Shown here: positions 56,225-64,000 of the stretch, piece by piece
Layout of the letters: each line of letters opens with the position of its first letter
How positions within the stretch are numbered: position 1 is the stretch's first letter
NCBI RefSeq assembly: GCF_026240905.1
Contig: NZ_JAPEVI010000003.1
Coordinates: 4,218,501 to 4,282,500, forward strand
Length of the DNA stretch: 64,000 nucleotides
DNA from: Roseibium salinum
GTDB lineage: Bacteria > Pseudomonadota > Alphaproteobacteria > Rhizobiales > Stappiaceae
Direction: 5' to 3'
Position numbers and translations under genes: made by a program
Notes under the pieces: model-generated
Database searches by the model: none
The model's input: the letters and a program-made list of their open reading frames with translations, nothing else
Told to the model about the DNA's origin: nothing

Positions 56225-57316
56225 ATGTCATCTCTGTCCTTGAAGGATGTCAGCAAATCTTACGGCAGTGTTGAAGTCCTGAGAGATATCAACCTGGAGA
56301 TCGATCAAGGCGAGCTGATCGTTTTCGTCGGCCCGTCCGGCTGTGGCAAGTCCACGCTCCTGCGCATGATCGCCGGGCTGGAAACGATCACCGGCGGGAC
56401 GCTGGAGATCGACGGCGAGCGCATGAACGACGTGCCGCCCGCTCAGCGCGGTATCGCCATGGTGTTCCAGACCTACGCGCTCTACCCGCATATGACGGTG
56501 CGCGACAACATGGCTTTCGGCATGAAGATCGCCAAGAAGCCGCAGACGGAAATCGATGCGGCGATCGCCAACGCGGCCCGCATCCTGCAGCTTGAGCCTT
56601 ATCTCGACCGCTTGCCGAAAGCGCTTTCCGGCGGTCAGCGCCAGCGTGTCGCCATCGGCCGCGCCATCGTGCGCGACCCGAAGGTCTTCCTGTTCGACGA
56701 ACCGCTTTCGAACCTGGACGCCGCCCTGCGCGTGGCGACCCGTATCGAGATCGCTCAGCTGAAGGAAAGCATGCCCGAAAGCACGATGGTCTACGTGACG
56801 CACGACCAGGTGGAAGCGATGACGCTGGCAACCCGCATCGTCGTTCTGCATGGCGGTGACGTCGAGCAGGTCGGTGCGCCGCTGGAGCTCTACGAGCGGC
56901 CGGCGAACACCTTCGTCGCCCAGTTCATCGGGTCGCCGGCCATGAACCTCCTGGAGGCAAAGGTCACGGCCACGGGGAACACGACATCGGTTCAAACGAC
57001 CGATGGCGGCCATGCGGACCTGCCGATCGCCTCGTTCGAGAGCGACATGGACAGCGTCGTCAAACTGGGCGTGCGGCCGGAAGACCTGACGGTTACCGAT
57101 GGCGACGATTTCCTGATCACCGCCGACGTGGAGATCGTGGAAGCGCTCGGTGAAACCACCGTTCTCTACTTCCAGGCCACGGGCGGAGTTCCGGCCCTGA
57201 TCGCCAAACTTCCCGGCATTCACAAGATCGCAAAGGGCACGCCCATCCGCCTGACCGCGGCTCCTGAAAAGCTGCATCTCTTCGACGGGAAGGGGCAGTC
57301 GTTCCTCTACCGGTGA
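56225..57316 (+). CDS. aglK: ABC sugar transporter ATPase AglK
   Basis: A 363-residue MalK/UgpC-type ATPase: Walker [20 protein letters not shown]-loop [18 protein letters not shown], signature [37 protein letters not shown]-loop [14 protein letters not shown], then the C-terminal OB/TOBE domain (about 240-360). It energises AglEFG transport. In Sinorhizobium the aglA alpha-glucosidase gene sits between aglG and aglK; here only 33 bases separate them. Confidence 0.92.
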   Translation: MSSLSLKDVSKSYGSVEVLRDINLEIDQGELIVFVGPSGCGKSTLLRMIAGLETITGGTLEIDGERMNDVPPAQRGIAMVFQTYALYPHMTVRDNMAFGMKIAKKPQTEIDAAIANAARILQLEPYLDRLPKALSGGQRQRVAIGRAIVRDPKVFLFDEPLSNLDAALRVATRIEIAQLKESMPESTMVYVTHDQVEAMTLATRIVVLHGGDVEQVGAPLELYERPANTFVAQFIGSPAMNLLEAKVTATGNTTSVQTTDGGHADLPIASFESDMDSVVKLGVRPEDLTVTDGDDFLITADVEIVEALGETTVLYFQATGGVPALIAKLPGIHKIAKGTPIRLTAAPEKLHLFDGKGQSFLYR

Positions 57317-57405
57317 CCGCAAGCCTGGCTTGTTCTGCAGACGGGCGGCCGGGTTCCGCGCGGCGACGTCCTGACCACGCGAGCAGCGTGCCTGAATTGC
57401 CACCG

Positions 57406-57431
57406 GGCCGGCCTGTAGTCAGGCCGGCCTT
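57406..57431 (+). terminator. hairpin after aglK
   Basis: GGCCGGCCTG (57406-57415), TAGT and CAGGCCGGCC (57420-57429) form a perfect 10-bp stem about 90 bases after aglK. The T run is poor (TTGCAGTTT), so it is a probable rather than textbook terminator. Confidence 0.55.
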
Positions 57432-57519
57432 GCAGTTTCCAAGGTCTTCCTCTGTTCCATTGCTGCCTTCGCAAGGCACTTGAGTTAATCGTCCAAAATT
57501 CGCAAACTGTCATAGAATT

Positions 57520-57553
57520 TTCATATGAACGACGAACAACGTTCATATGAACG
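57520..57553. promoter_or_regulatory. tandem palindromes upstream of DeoR-type regulator
   Basis: TTCATATGAACG occurs twice, at 57520-57531 and 57542-57553, each containing the perfect palindrome TTCATATGAA. The centres are 22 bases apart, about two helical turns, 114-147 bases before the regulator start. Likely operator of the adjacent DeoR/GlpR-type protein. The remainder of 57317-57666 holds the terminator hairpin and no gene. Confidence 0.6.
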
Positions 57554-57666
57554 TGTTTTGTCAGACTTCGCGGACGGCCGTTTTCGAGATCAACACGAGC
57601 GTCCCTGGAGGGTAACCCGCGGCCGGTGAGTTGCCGGGGCGGGTAAGTGATTTCGGGCGGAAACGT

Positions 57667-58455
57667 ATGCTTGGTCAGATGGATCTTTCAAAACGGCAGG
57701 CTGAAATTGCCGATCTTGTGCAGAAGGCAGGTTTCGCCTCCGTCGAGGAACTGGCCGAACGTTTCGATGTGACCGCCCAGACCATTCGCCGCGACGTGAA
57801 CGGTCTGTGTGAACTTGGCGTGCTGCGGCGGACGCATGGCGGGGTGGAACCTCCGGCGGCTGCGGCGAACATTCACTATTCCACCCGGCAGATTCTGAAC
57901 CTGCCGGAAAAGCAGTTGATCGCAAAGCTGGTCGCCGGCCAGGTCGAAGACAATCAGTCGGTTGCCTTTTCGATCGGAACCACGCCGGAAATCGTGATGC
58001 AGGCACTGGTCACCCACGACAGGCTGGCCATTTTCACCAACAACCTGAACGTTGCCTTCACGGCGTCCGCCAATCCGACCTTCCAGGTGACGATCGCGGG
58101 CGGGCGGCTGCGCCATGGCGACAGGGACGTTCTCGGGGCGTCCGCCCAGGCGTTTTTCGCCAACTACAAGGTCGATATCGGCATTTTCGGCGTGGCCGGT
58201 GTCGACGAGGATGGAACCCTGCTGGACTTCCACGAGGACGAGGTTGCCGCCCGCCAGGCGATCCTGGCCAACTGCCGCAGGTCCTTTCTGGTTCTCGACC
58301 ACAGCAAGTTCGGGCGCAGCGCCCATGTGCGGGGAGGCCGGTTGAGCGATGTCGATGCCGTCTTCACTGACCGGCCCGTGCCACCGTCCTACCTGGAGAG
58401 CCTGAAGGGCTCAACCACCGAAGTCCATGTCGCCGAAGGCGGCAGCGCGGCTTAG
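57667..58455 (+). CDS. DeoR/GlpR-family transcriptional regulator
   Basis: A 262-residue regulator. The N-terminal HTH is SKRQAEIADLVQKAGFASVEELAERFDVTAQTIRRDVNGLCELGVLRRTHGGV, the GlpR-type pattern. The C-terminal DeoRC sugar-phosphate domain contains AFSIGTTPEIVMQAL, AIFTNNLNVA, IFGVAGVDEDGTLLDFHEDEVAARQAIL and LVLDHSKFGR. It should respond to a phosphorylated sugar. ATG at 57667 is preferred; Met at 57679 is also possible. It lies between aglK and a KDG-kinase-like gene on the same strand. Confidence 0.88.
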   Translation: MLGQMDLSKRQAEIADLVQKAGFASVEELAERFDVTAQTIRRDVNGLCELGVLRRTHGGVEPPAAAANIHYSTRQILNLPEKQLIAKLVAGQVEDNQSVAFSIGTTPEIVMQALVTHDRLAIFTNNLNVAFTASANPTFQVTIAGGRLRHGDRDVLGASAQAFFANYKVDIGIFGVAGVDEDGTLLDFHEDEVAARQAILANCRRSFLVLDHSKFGRSAHVRGGRLSDVDAVFTDRPVPPSYLESLKGSTTEVHVAEGGSAA

Positions 58456-58531
58456 GGCTGACCCGCTGACGGCTCGGCCCTTGGCGTCTTGCGGCCGAGT
58501 GCCGGATCTTTTCCACGGCAGATTAAATCTC

Positions 58532-58545
58532 CCAAACCGCTTTGG
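58532..58545. promoter_or_regulatory. candidate AglR operator O3 before kdgK-like gene
   Basis: CCAAACCGCTTTGG contains CAAACCGCTTTG (58533-58544), the exact reverse complement of the 12-mer CAAAGCGGTTTG in O2 before aglE. It lies about 115 bases before the GTG start of the kinase gene. Confidence 0.65.
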
Positions 58546-58659
58546 CTATGCGGGCGCACTTTCTATCTATGTGTGACCTATGCTAATGGATTTAAATCCA
58601 GCGTTTCTGCGGATTGTCCGTCTTTCGTTTTTCAGCTGTCGAGCGTTAAGGAGTATCCC

Positions 58660-59571
58660 GTGCCGTCAAGATTCCTGGCCATTGGCGAGTGTATGGTCGA
58701 AATGGCCCCGACCGGGGACGGTACCTATGCGATGGGTTTTGCCGGAGACACGCTCAACACCGCCTGGTATGCGCGCAGATGCCTGCCGGCGGACTGGTCG
58801 GTCAGCTATTATACGGCGGTCGGCAACGATCAGGTGTCCGCTCAGATGCTGGATTTCCTGCAGCGCTCAGGCATCGATACGGGAGCGGTGCGCCTCATGG
58901 ACGAGCGCACGGTCGGCCTCTACCTGATCCAGCTGAAGGACGGCGAGCGCAGTTTCGCCTATTGGCGGTCCCAGTCGGCGGCCCGTTGCCTTGCCGCCGA
59001 CAAGGGAGCGCTCGACGCGGCGCTGGATGGGGCAGGACTGGTCTATTTCAGCGGCATCACGCTGGCGATCCTTTCCGCCGAGGACCGTGTTTCCTTCATG
59101 AACGCGCTTCGCAAGGCGCGCGGCGGCGGGTCGAAGATCGCCTTCGATCCCAACCTTCGTCCGCGCTTGTGGGAAGATCTGGATACGATGCGGGCGAGCG
59201 TCACGGAAGCGGCGGGCCTGTGCGATTTCGTCATGCCGTCCTTTGAAGACGAACTTGCCCATTTCGGCGACGCCGATCCGAAGGCCAGCGCGGAACGCTA
59301 TCTCGCTGCCGGAGCGGAGATGGTCGTCGTCAAGAACGGGCCGGAGGAAGTGATCTGTGCCTCCCGTGGCGGCACGCAGAAGGCCTTTCAGCCGCAGCCG
59401 GTCACGAGCATCGTCGATACCACCGCCGCGGGCGACAGTTTCAATGCCGCTTTCCTGGCCGAATATCTGACTTCCGGAAATCTCGAGGCCGGCGTCGACG
59501 CCGGCGCCAGGCTGGCGGCCAAGGTCATCCAGCATCGCGGCGCGCTCGTCGATTGTTTCGAGACGGCATAG
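58660..59571 (+). CDS. kdgK: PfkB-family sugar kinase, probably 2-keto-3-deoxygluconate kinase
   Basis: A 303-residue PfkB kinase: FLAIGECMVEMAPTGDGTYAMGFAGDTLNTAWYARRCL at the N-terminus, substrate loop YLIQLKDGERSFAYWRSQSAAR, KIAFDPNLRPRLW, VVKNGPEEVI and the C-terminal catalytic motif VDTTAAGDSFNAAFLAEYL with the GAGD-like anion hole and Asp. The DERTVGLYLI and YWRSQSAAR strings are like KdgK. It would phosphorylate KDG in an Entner-Doudoroff-type route. GTG at 58660 follows AAGGAG; the open frame upstream is not conserved. A LacI-type operator lies upstream. Confidence 0.82.
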   Translation: MPSRFLAIGECMVEMAPTGDGTYAMGFAGDTLNTAWYARRCLPADWSVSYYTAVGNDQVSAQMLDFLQRSGIDTGAVRLMDERTVGLYLIQLKDGERSFAYWRSQSAARCLAADKGALDAALDGAGLVYFSGITLAILSAEDRVSFMNALRKARGGGSKIAFDPNLRPRLWEDLDTMRASVTEAAGLCDFVMPSFEDELAHFGDADPKASAERYLAAGAEMVVVKNGPEEVICASRGGTQKAFQPQPVTSIVDTTAAGDSFNAAFLAEYLTSGNLEAGVDAGARLAAKVIQHRGALVDCFETA

Positions 59572-59656
59572 ACGGGTGCGCCTTTCGGTTGTCTGACGAA
59601 GTCGAGTGAGACATGCTCGCAGATCCATCACGCTCTTTTATGAGCCGAACGGCGAG

Positions 59657-59768
59657 TGGGTCCCGGCTCTACGCTCCGCTCGGCCGGGATGACCCAGGAA
59701 TAAAGACGAAGTCAGCAGACTGAAGGGCCGCGCGACAAAGCGGAGACCGGCCCGGAGACGAAGTCTCC
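59657..59768. repeat. palindromic repeat copy plus hairpin between kdgK and iolB
   Basis: GGTCCCGGCTC...GGCCGGGATGACC at 59657-59693 closely matches the right arm of the repeat at 45752-45793. A second perfect hairpin, GGAGAC-GAA-GTCTCC, is at 59754-59768. Both lie between the converging kdgK-like and iolB genes, where they may end transcripts. Confidence 0.6.
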
Positions 59769-59790
59769 GACCCCATCCGCAGCCCCCGGA

Positions 59791-60594
59791 TTAACCCGCG
59801 TCCCTCTGGGCAATCCAGTCGTGGTCCGGGTGGTTCTTGAAACGCCATTTGCGCATCGGGCCGGCCATGACGTTGAGATAATACATCTCGTAGCCATAGG
59901 GCGCGCCGCAGGGGTGGTGGCCCTTGGGAACCAGAACCACGTCGCCGTCGGAGACTGCCATGGTCTCGTCCAACTCGCCGTCTTCGGTAAAAACGCGCTG
60001 GAAAGCGAAGCCCTGTTTCGGGTTCAGGCGGTGATAATAGGTCTCCTCCAGATAGGTCATCTCGGGGAAATTGTCTTCATCATGCCGGTGCGGCGGATAG
60101 GACGACCAGTTGCCCTGCGGCGTGAAGACCTCCGTCACCAGCAGGCTGTCGGCGATGTCGGTCTCTTCCATGGCAATCGGATTGATATACCGGGTGTTGG
60201 CGCCCTTGCCGCGCACCACGTCCTCGATGCCGGTGATGACGCGGGCCTTGTAGTTGCCCTTGCCCGGTGCGCTGCAGACCGCCAGGACGCAATCGGTCGC
60301 CGCCCTGGCGGACCAGTTCGTGCCGTTGGGAAGATAGACGCAATGGGGCTTCTTGCGTTCAAAGACGCTCATCCGATCACCCAGTTCGCCAAAGTCCTCT
60401 CCGGCGCCGGAGATCTCCGCCTTGCCTTCGACCAGAACAAGGATGACTTCCCGGTCGCCGGTTTCCTCGGCCGCGGTTTCCCCGGCTTTCAGGTGATAGA
60501 GTCCGAAGCCGACATAGCCCCAATTGGCGCTTTCCGGTGTGATGTCGTGCACCTTGCCGGATGTGCCGGAGGGTTTGACGAGTAGGTCGCTCAT
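59791..60594 (-). CDS. iolB: 5-deoxy-glucuronate isomerase IolB
   Basis: A 267-residue cupin-type isomerase: [25 protein letters not shown]-like [76 protein letters not shown] (metal His/Glu cluster) and [24 protein letters not shown]. It isomerises 5-deoxy-glucuronate to 5-dehydro-2-deoxy-gluconate in myo-inositol degradation. Its start overlaps the iolE stop (ATGA). It is the last gene of the iolCDEB run. Confidence 0.96.
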   Translation of the reverse strand: MSDLLVKPSGTSGKVHDITPESANWGYVGFGLYHLKAGETAAEETGDREVILVLVEGKAEISGAGEDFGELGDRMSVFERKKPHCVYLPNGTNWSARAATDCVLAVCSAPGKGNYKARVITGIEDVVRGKGANTRYINPIAMEETDIADSLLVTEVFTPQGNWSSYPPHRHDEDNFPEMTYLEETYYHRLNPKQGFAFQRVFTEDGELDETMAVSDGDVVLVPKGHHPCGAPYGYEMYYLNVMAGPMRKWRFKNHPDHDWIAQRDAG

Positions 60595-61487
60595 GTCAGG
60601 TCCACCTCATTAGCAATGGATTTCAGCGTCTTCAGGCCGAGGCTCTGATACTGGAACGGATTGCGGACGCCCGGATCCTGCTCGGCCTCGATAACGATCC
60701 AGCCTTGATAGCCGGTGTCCTTCAGGATTTGAAGCAGCGGCCGGAAATCAATTCCGCCTTCATCGTCGCCAGGCACTGTGAAGACGCCTGCGCGGACGCC
60801 ATCCATGAACGACTTTCCGTTGTCGCGGATATCCTTCATCACAGCCGGGCGGACGTTCTTGGCATGGAAGTGCCGGACACGGTCGACATATCTGGCGAGG
60901 ACCGGCGCCGGATCGCGGCCGTTGCCGCCGAAATAGCAGTGACCGGCATCGAACAGCAGTTTGGTTGCCGGTCCGGTCGCCGCCATGAAGGCATCGATCT
61001 CTTCCGGCGTTTCCACAACAGTGCCCATGTGGTGATGATAGACGAGGTCGATGCCCTGTCCGGCGCAGAAGGCGGCAAGTTGCTCGATTTTGGCACCGAA
61101 TGCCTTCATTTCGTCCGCGCTCAGAACCGGGCTTTTCGAAATGTCGACATCCGAACCCTGGATGGTGTTGGAGGTTTCGCAGGCAATGCAAACCTTGCAG
61201 CCGTTGTGCTTCAGCTTGTCCAGATGCGGCTGGATCGCTTTCTGCTCGTCCTCGACGGAGCGGGTGAGGAGGTTCAGGGAATACCAGCCGGAAATGAATT
61301 TCAGGCCGTAGCCGCCCAGAAGCTGCTTCAGCTCTTGCGGATCGTCCGGCCAGCGATGGCCGTTCTCGATGCCGTCGAAGCCGATCTGCGAGGCTTCCTT
61401 CAGGATCTGCTCGGTCGGGATATGCGCCCCCAGCGTCTGGTCGTCGTCATTGGCCCATGCGATCGGGTTGGTGCCGTAAAGGATCAT
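60591..61487 (-). CDS. iolE: myo-inosose-2 dehydratase IolE
   Basis: A 298-residue TIM-barrel dehydratase: [45 protein letters not shown]-type [47 protein letters not shown] and [23 protein letters not shown], all IolE hallmarks with the metal-binding His/Asp/Glu set. It dehydrates 2-keto-myo-inositol to the cyclic dione substrate of IolD. ATG at 61487 is chosen because an in-frame start 57 bases upstream precedes non-conserved residues. Confidence 0.96.
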   Translation of the reverse strand: MILYGTNPIAWANDDDQTLGAHIPTEQILKEASQIGFDGIENGHRWPDDPQELKQLLGGYGLKFISGWYSLNLLTRSVEDEQKAIQPHLDKLKHNGCKVCIACETSNTIQGSDVDISKSPVLSADEMKAFGAKIEQLAAFCAGQGIDLVYHHHMGTVVETPEEIDAFMAATGPATKLLFDAGHCYFGGNGRDPAPVLARYVDRVRHFHAKNVRPAVMKDIRDNGKSFMDGVRAGVFTVPGDDEGGIDFRPLLQILKDTGYQGWIVIEAEQDPGVRNPFQYQSLGLKTLKSIANEVDLT

Positions 61488-61545
61488 GTTCGTGTCCTGG
61501 TCCGCTGTCGCGAAATGTTGGGTTCGGGGTTCTCGAAAATTCAAA

Positions 61546-61654
61546 CCTCATCCTGAGGAGGACCTTCGGGTCCGTCTCGAAGGATGGGCGGCACACTCAT
61601 GAGCAAGTGGCCCATCCTTCGAGACAGCGCTTGCGCGCTTCCTCAGGATGAGGG
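61546..61654. repeat. large inverted repeat inside the iol operon
   Basis: CCTCATCCTGAGGAGG (61546-61561) pairs with CCTCAGGATGAGG (61641-61653), and TCTCGAAGGATGGG (61575-61588) pairs with CCCATCCTTCGAGA (61610-61623). The whole 109-base block can fold as one nested hairpin. The CCTCATCCTGAGGA...CGAAGGATG wording is a known style of dispersed hyphomicrobial palindrome. It separates iolD from iolE and may act on mRNA decay or termination. Confidence 0.8.
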
Positions 61655-61689
61655 GAGTTGTAAAAGTGCTGCGGTGCCTGTCCACTCCG

Positions 61690-63531
61690 TCAATCCGCCG
61701 CGCGCTGATGTTTCAGCGCGGCGACATATCCTTCGCGTGCCTTGTTGACCTCCGCCCGGTCGGAAACCTCGGGCACCGCGACATCCCACCAGTGGCCACC
61801 GCCGTTTTCGCCGGGACCGTGCATCGGGTCGGTGTCGATGACGATGACCGTCGGGATGGCCCGGTCGCGGGCGGCAAGGATGTGCGCCTCCAGGTCGGTA
61901 ATGTCCTTCGCCTTCGCCGCATGCGCGCCCATGGAAGCGGCATGGGCGACGAAATCGATATCCGGCTGGGCCTCGACATTGCAGTTTTGATAGAGATTGT
62001 TGAACTGTTCGCCGCCGGTTCCCATCTGCAGCCGGTTGATGCAGCCATAGCCCCGGTTGTCGGTCAGGACGACCGTGAACGGCACCCGGCGCATGACTGC
62101 GGTGGCAAGTTCGGAATTGGCCATCATGTAGGACCCGTCGCCGACGAAGCAGACCACGTCCCTGTCCGGTTGGGCGAGCTTGATGCCCATGGCGCCGGCG
62201 ATTTCGTAACCCATGCAGGAATAGCCGTATTCCATGTGATAGCCGCCCTGGGGCGCCTGCCACAGCAGTTTCAGGGCGCCCGGCATCGTGCCGGCGGCAC
62301 ACATCGCGATGGTCTTTTCGCTGGCGGTGCGCTGGACGGCGCCGATCACTTCGGCATCGAGCGGCAGATAGCCTTCCGGCGTATCGGTTCGGGCGCTGCA
62401 ATGGGCATCCACCTTGGCAAGCCAGTCGAGCCGTGAGCCGGGATCGAAGGCATCGGCCTTGTGGTCGCCGAGGGCGGCGGAGATCTTCTCCAGGCAGACC
62501 TTCGCATCGCCGACCACGCTCACGGCACCGTGCTTGGCGGCATCGTAGCCCTGTACATTGATCGAGACCAGCTTGCGGTCCGGCTGCTTGAAAAGCGCCC
62601 AGGAACCGGTGGTGAAATCCTGGAACCGCGTGCCGACGCCGATCACCAGATCGGCGGCCTCGGCGAGCTTGTTGGCGCTTTCCGCCCCATCCACGCCGGC
62701 TGCGCCGAAATTCATCGGATGGGACTGGGCCAGCGCCGATTTGCCGGCTTGGGTCTCGATCACCGCTATGCCGTGCCGGGTTGCGAAATCGCCGAGGGTT
62801 TCCTCGGCCCCGGAATAGATGACGCCGCCGCCGCAGACGATGACCGGGGCCTTCGCCGCCTTCACCAGCGCGGCAACATCCGCGATATCGCGGCTGTCGG
62901 GCTCCGGACGGCGAATGCGCCAGACCCGGGGTTCAAAGAAGCTTTCCGGGTAATCGAAAGCCTCGGCCTGGGTGTCCTGGCAGAATGCGAGCGTGACCGG
63001 GCCGCACATGGCCGGATCGGTCATCACCTGAAAGGCGCGGGGAAGGGCCGTCAGAAGGTGTTCCGGACGGCTGATCCTGTCGAAATAGCGCGACACCGGC
63101 CGGAAACAATCGTTGGCCGATACCGTGCCGTCGCCGAAATCCTCGACCTGTTGCAGCACCGGGTCCGGGCCGCGGTTGGCGAAGACATCGCCGGGGATCA
63201 GCAACACCGGCAGGCGGTTGACGTGGGCAAGGGCCGCTGCCGTCACCATGTTGGTCGCCCCCGGGCCGATGGAAGAGGTGACCGCCATGGCGCGGGTGCG
63301 CTTCTTGGCCTTGGCGTAGGCGATCGCCGTGTGCGCCATGGTCTGTTCGTTCTGGCCCCGCCAGGTCGGCAGGGCATTTCCCGCCCGTTCCAGGGCTTCG
63401 CCGAGACCGGCAACGTTGCCGTGGCCGAAGATCGCCCAGACGCCGTCGATGAAGCGTTCGCCGTCTTCGGTCATCTGTGCCGAGATATAGCGGACGAGTG
63501 CCTGAGCGGCAGTTAGTCGGATTGTGCTCAT
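61690..63531 (-). CDS. iolD: 3D-trihydroxycyclohexane-1,2-dione acylhydrolase IolD
   Basis: A 613-residue ThDP-dependent enzyme: IRLTAAQALVRYISAQMTEDG, the N-terminal IFGHGNVAGLGEALERAG, AVTSSIGPGATNMVTAAALAHVNRLPVLLIPGD, the central domain KAPVIVCGGGVIYSGAEETL, and the ThDP motif FVGDGSYMMANSELATAVMRRVPFTVVLTDNRGYGCINRLQ with GGEQFNN. It opens the inositol ring by hydrolysing the cyclic diketone. Its start overlaps the iolC stop (ATGA). Only one gene copy is seen. Confidence 0.97.
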   Translation of the reverse strand: MSTIRLTAAQALVRYISAQMTEDGERFIDGVWAIFGHGNVAGLGEALERAGNALPTWRGQNEQTMAHTAIAYAKAKKRTRAMAVTSSIGPGATNMVTAAALAHVNRLPVLLIPGDVFANRGPDPVLQQVEDFGDGTVSANDCFRPVSRYFDRISRPEHLLTALPRAFQVMTDPAMCGPVTLAFCQDTQAEAFDYPESFFEPRVWRIRRPEPDSRDIADVAALVKAAKAPVIVCGGGVIYSGAEETLGDFATRHGIAVIETQAGKSALAQSHPMNFGAAGVDGAESANKLAEAADLVIGVGTRFQDFTTGSWALFKQPDRKLVSINVQGYDAAKHGAVSVVGDAKVCLEKISAALGDHKADAFDPGSRLDWLAKVDAHCSARTDTPEGYLPLDAEVIGAVQRTASEKTIAMCAAGTMPGALKLLWQAPQGGYHMEYGYSCMGYEIAGAMGIKLAQPDRDVVCFVGDGSYMMANSELATAVMRRVPFTVVLTDNRGYGCINRLQMGTGGEQFNNLYQNCNVEAQPDIDFVAHAASMGAHAAKAKDITDLEAHILAARDRAIPTVIVIDTDPMHGPGENGGGHWWDVAVPEVSDRAEVNKAREGYVAALKHQRAAD

Positions 63532-64000
63532 GCTTCTTTTCCCTGGCGTTCAATGGACTGCGCCCCGGCGCGCGCCTCGTCCCATGCACGGCACAGGCGC
63601 CCGAAGCGGTCGGTCATGTCGGCAACAGCCTGTTCGCTGGTGAACGCGCCTGCAAGCCATTTCCGGGCCGCATCGGCAAAGATCGTCCGGCCGACCGCAA
63701 AACCCTTGACGAGGTCGAACTGTGCCGCCTCGGCAAAACTCGCCGAAAGCTGCTCTTCGGGGGCGTCCAGGCCGAGAACGACGATGCCGCGCGTGTGCGG
63801 GTCGTTCTGCGAAATGGCCTCGCAGGCCTTCGCCCAGGCGGTGTGCGAGGTCATCGGCTCCAGCTTCCACCAGTCCGGATAGATGCCGATGTCGTAGATC
63901 CGGCGGATGATATCGGACGTGGTGTCGTCATCGACCGGGCCAACCTTGGAGGGGATGACCTCCAGCAGCATTTCCAGCCGGTTGCGACGGCAGGCGGCAA
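63528..64000 (-). CDS. iolC: IolC-type protein, C-terminal DUF2090 domain, truncated by window edge
   Basis: About 157 residues are visible, running out of the window on the upstream side. The string EVIPSKVGPVDDDTTSDIIRRIYDIGIYPDWWKLEPM, then GIVVLGLDAPEEQLSASFAEAAQFDLVKGFAVGRTIF and MTDRFGRLCRAWDEARA, is the DUF2090 aldolase-like domain. In hyphomicrobial IolC it is fused to 5-dehydro-2-deoxygluconokinase. The kinase half lies outside the window, so the fusion is inferred. It is the first visible gene of iolCDEB. Confidence 0.85.
   Translation of the reverse strand, partial: AACRRNRLEMLLEVIPSKVGPVDDDTTSDIIRRIYDIGIYPDWWKLEPMTSHTAWAKACEAISQNDPHTRGIVVLGLDAPEEQLSASFAEAAQFDLVKGFAVGRTIFADAARKWLAGAFTSEQAVADMTDRFGRLCRAWDEARAGAQSIERQGKEA

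Overview
The window is a GC-rich chromosomal segment from an alphaproteobacterium of the order Hyphomicrobiales (Rhizobiales). The gene content most resembles Stappiaceae-type marine bacteria such as Roseibium/Labrenzia. Supporting signs are a ChpT-CtrA phosphorelay beside a chemotaxis operon, DUF1134 (EipA), DUF2336 and DUF2270 proteins, a rhizobial-type agl sugar transporter, an iolCDEB order with an IolC-DUF2090 fusion, and hyphomicrobial-type palindromic intergenic repeats. The genus is an inference from gene content, not from a search. No rRNA, tRNA, CRISPR array, insertion sequence or prophage was recognised.

Layout. 1-1127: a truncated EipA-like gene and a secreted YHS protein. 1316-10980: a motility and cell-cycle block: chpT, then cheA (with a fused receiver domain)-cheW-cheY-cheB-cheR, then ctrA on the minus strand divergent from fliI-fliJ. 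The ctrA/fliI intergenic region is crowded with GANTC methylation sites and TTAA-type CtrA half-sites. 11300-15546: PqiA-like membrane protein, DUF2336 protein and a large MscS channel. 15728-18817: glpD-glpK for glycerol use. 19116-24462: a complete dipeptide-type ABC transporter (dppABCDF). 24677-26661: arsR-arsC-acr3 arsenic detoxification, with a perfect operator palindrome ending two bases before the arsR start codon. 26851-38472: mixed genes, including a DadA-like oxidoreductase, DUF2270, an AT-rich orphan membrane protein, tex, a TetR regulator, a small RecD/Dda-like helicase, a sarcosine-oxidase-like flavoprotein, and a desaturase translationally coupled to a PhnD-like protein without a signal peptide.

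38824-42919: a dimethylglycine-dehydrogenase-like flavoprotein with a GcvT half, next to a non-pyrrolysine MttB homologue, suggesting catabolism of methylated amines. 43132-45635: an APH-fold protein whose catalytic loop has lost its Asp and Asn, then 6-phosphogluconate dehydrogenase. 45860-49705 (minus): an isomerase/epimerase, GhrA, a VOC protein and a TolC-family protein. 50190-59571: a GntR regulator, aglR divergent from aglEFG-aglK (without the aglA glucosidase gene), a DeoR/GlpR-type regulator and a KdgK-like kinase. 59791-64000 (minus): iolC(partial)-iolD-iolE-iolB for myo-inositol degradation.

The most useful observations are three matches to CAAANCGNTTTG, in front of aglR, aglE and the kdgK-like gene, which suggest a small LacI-type regulon joining an orphan sugar transporter to a keto-sugar kinase; the GANTC cluster at ctrA; the degenerate kinase loop at 43132-44061; the desaturase/PhnD-like pair; and the families of inverted intergenic repeats. 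No defence or other wholly new multi-gene system was recognised.
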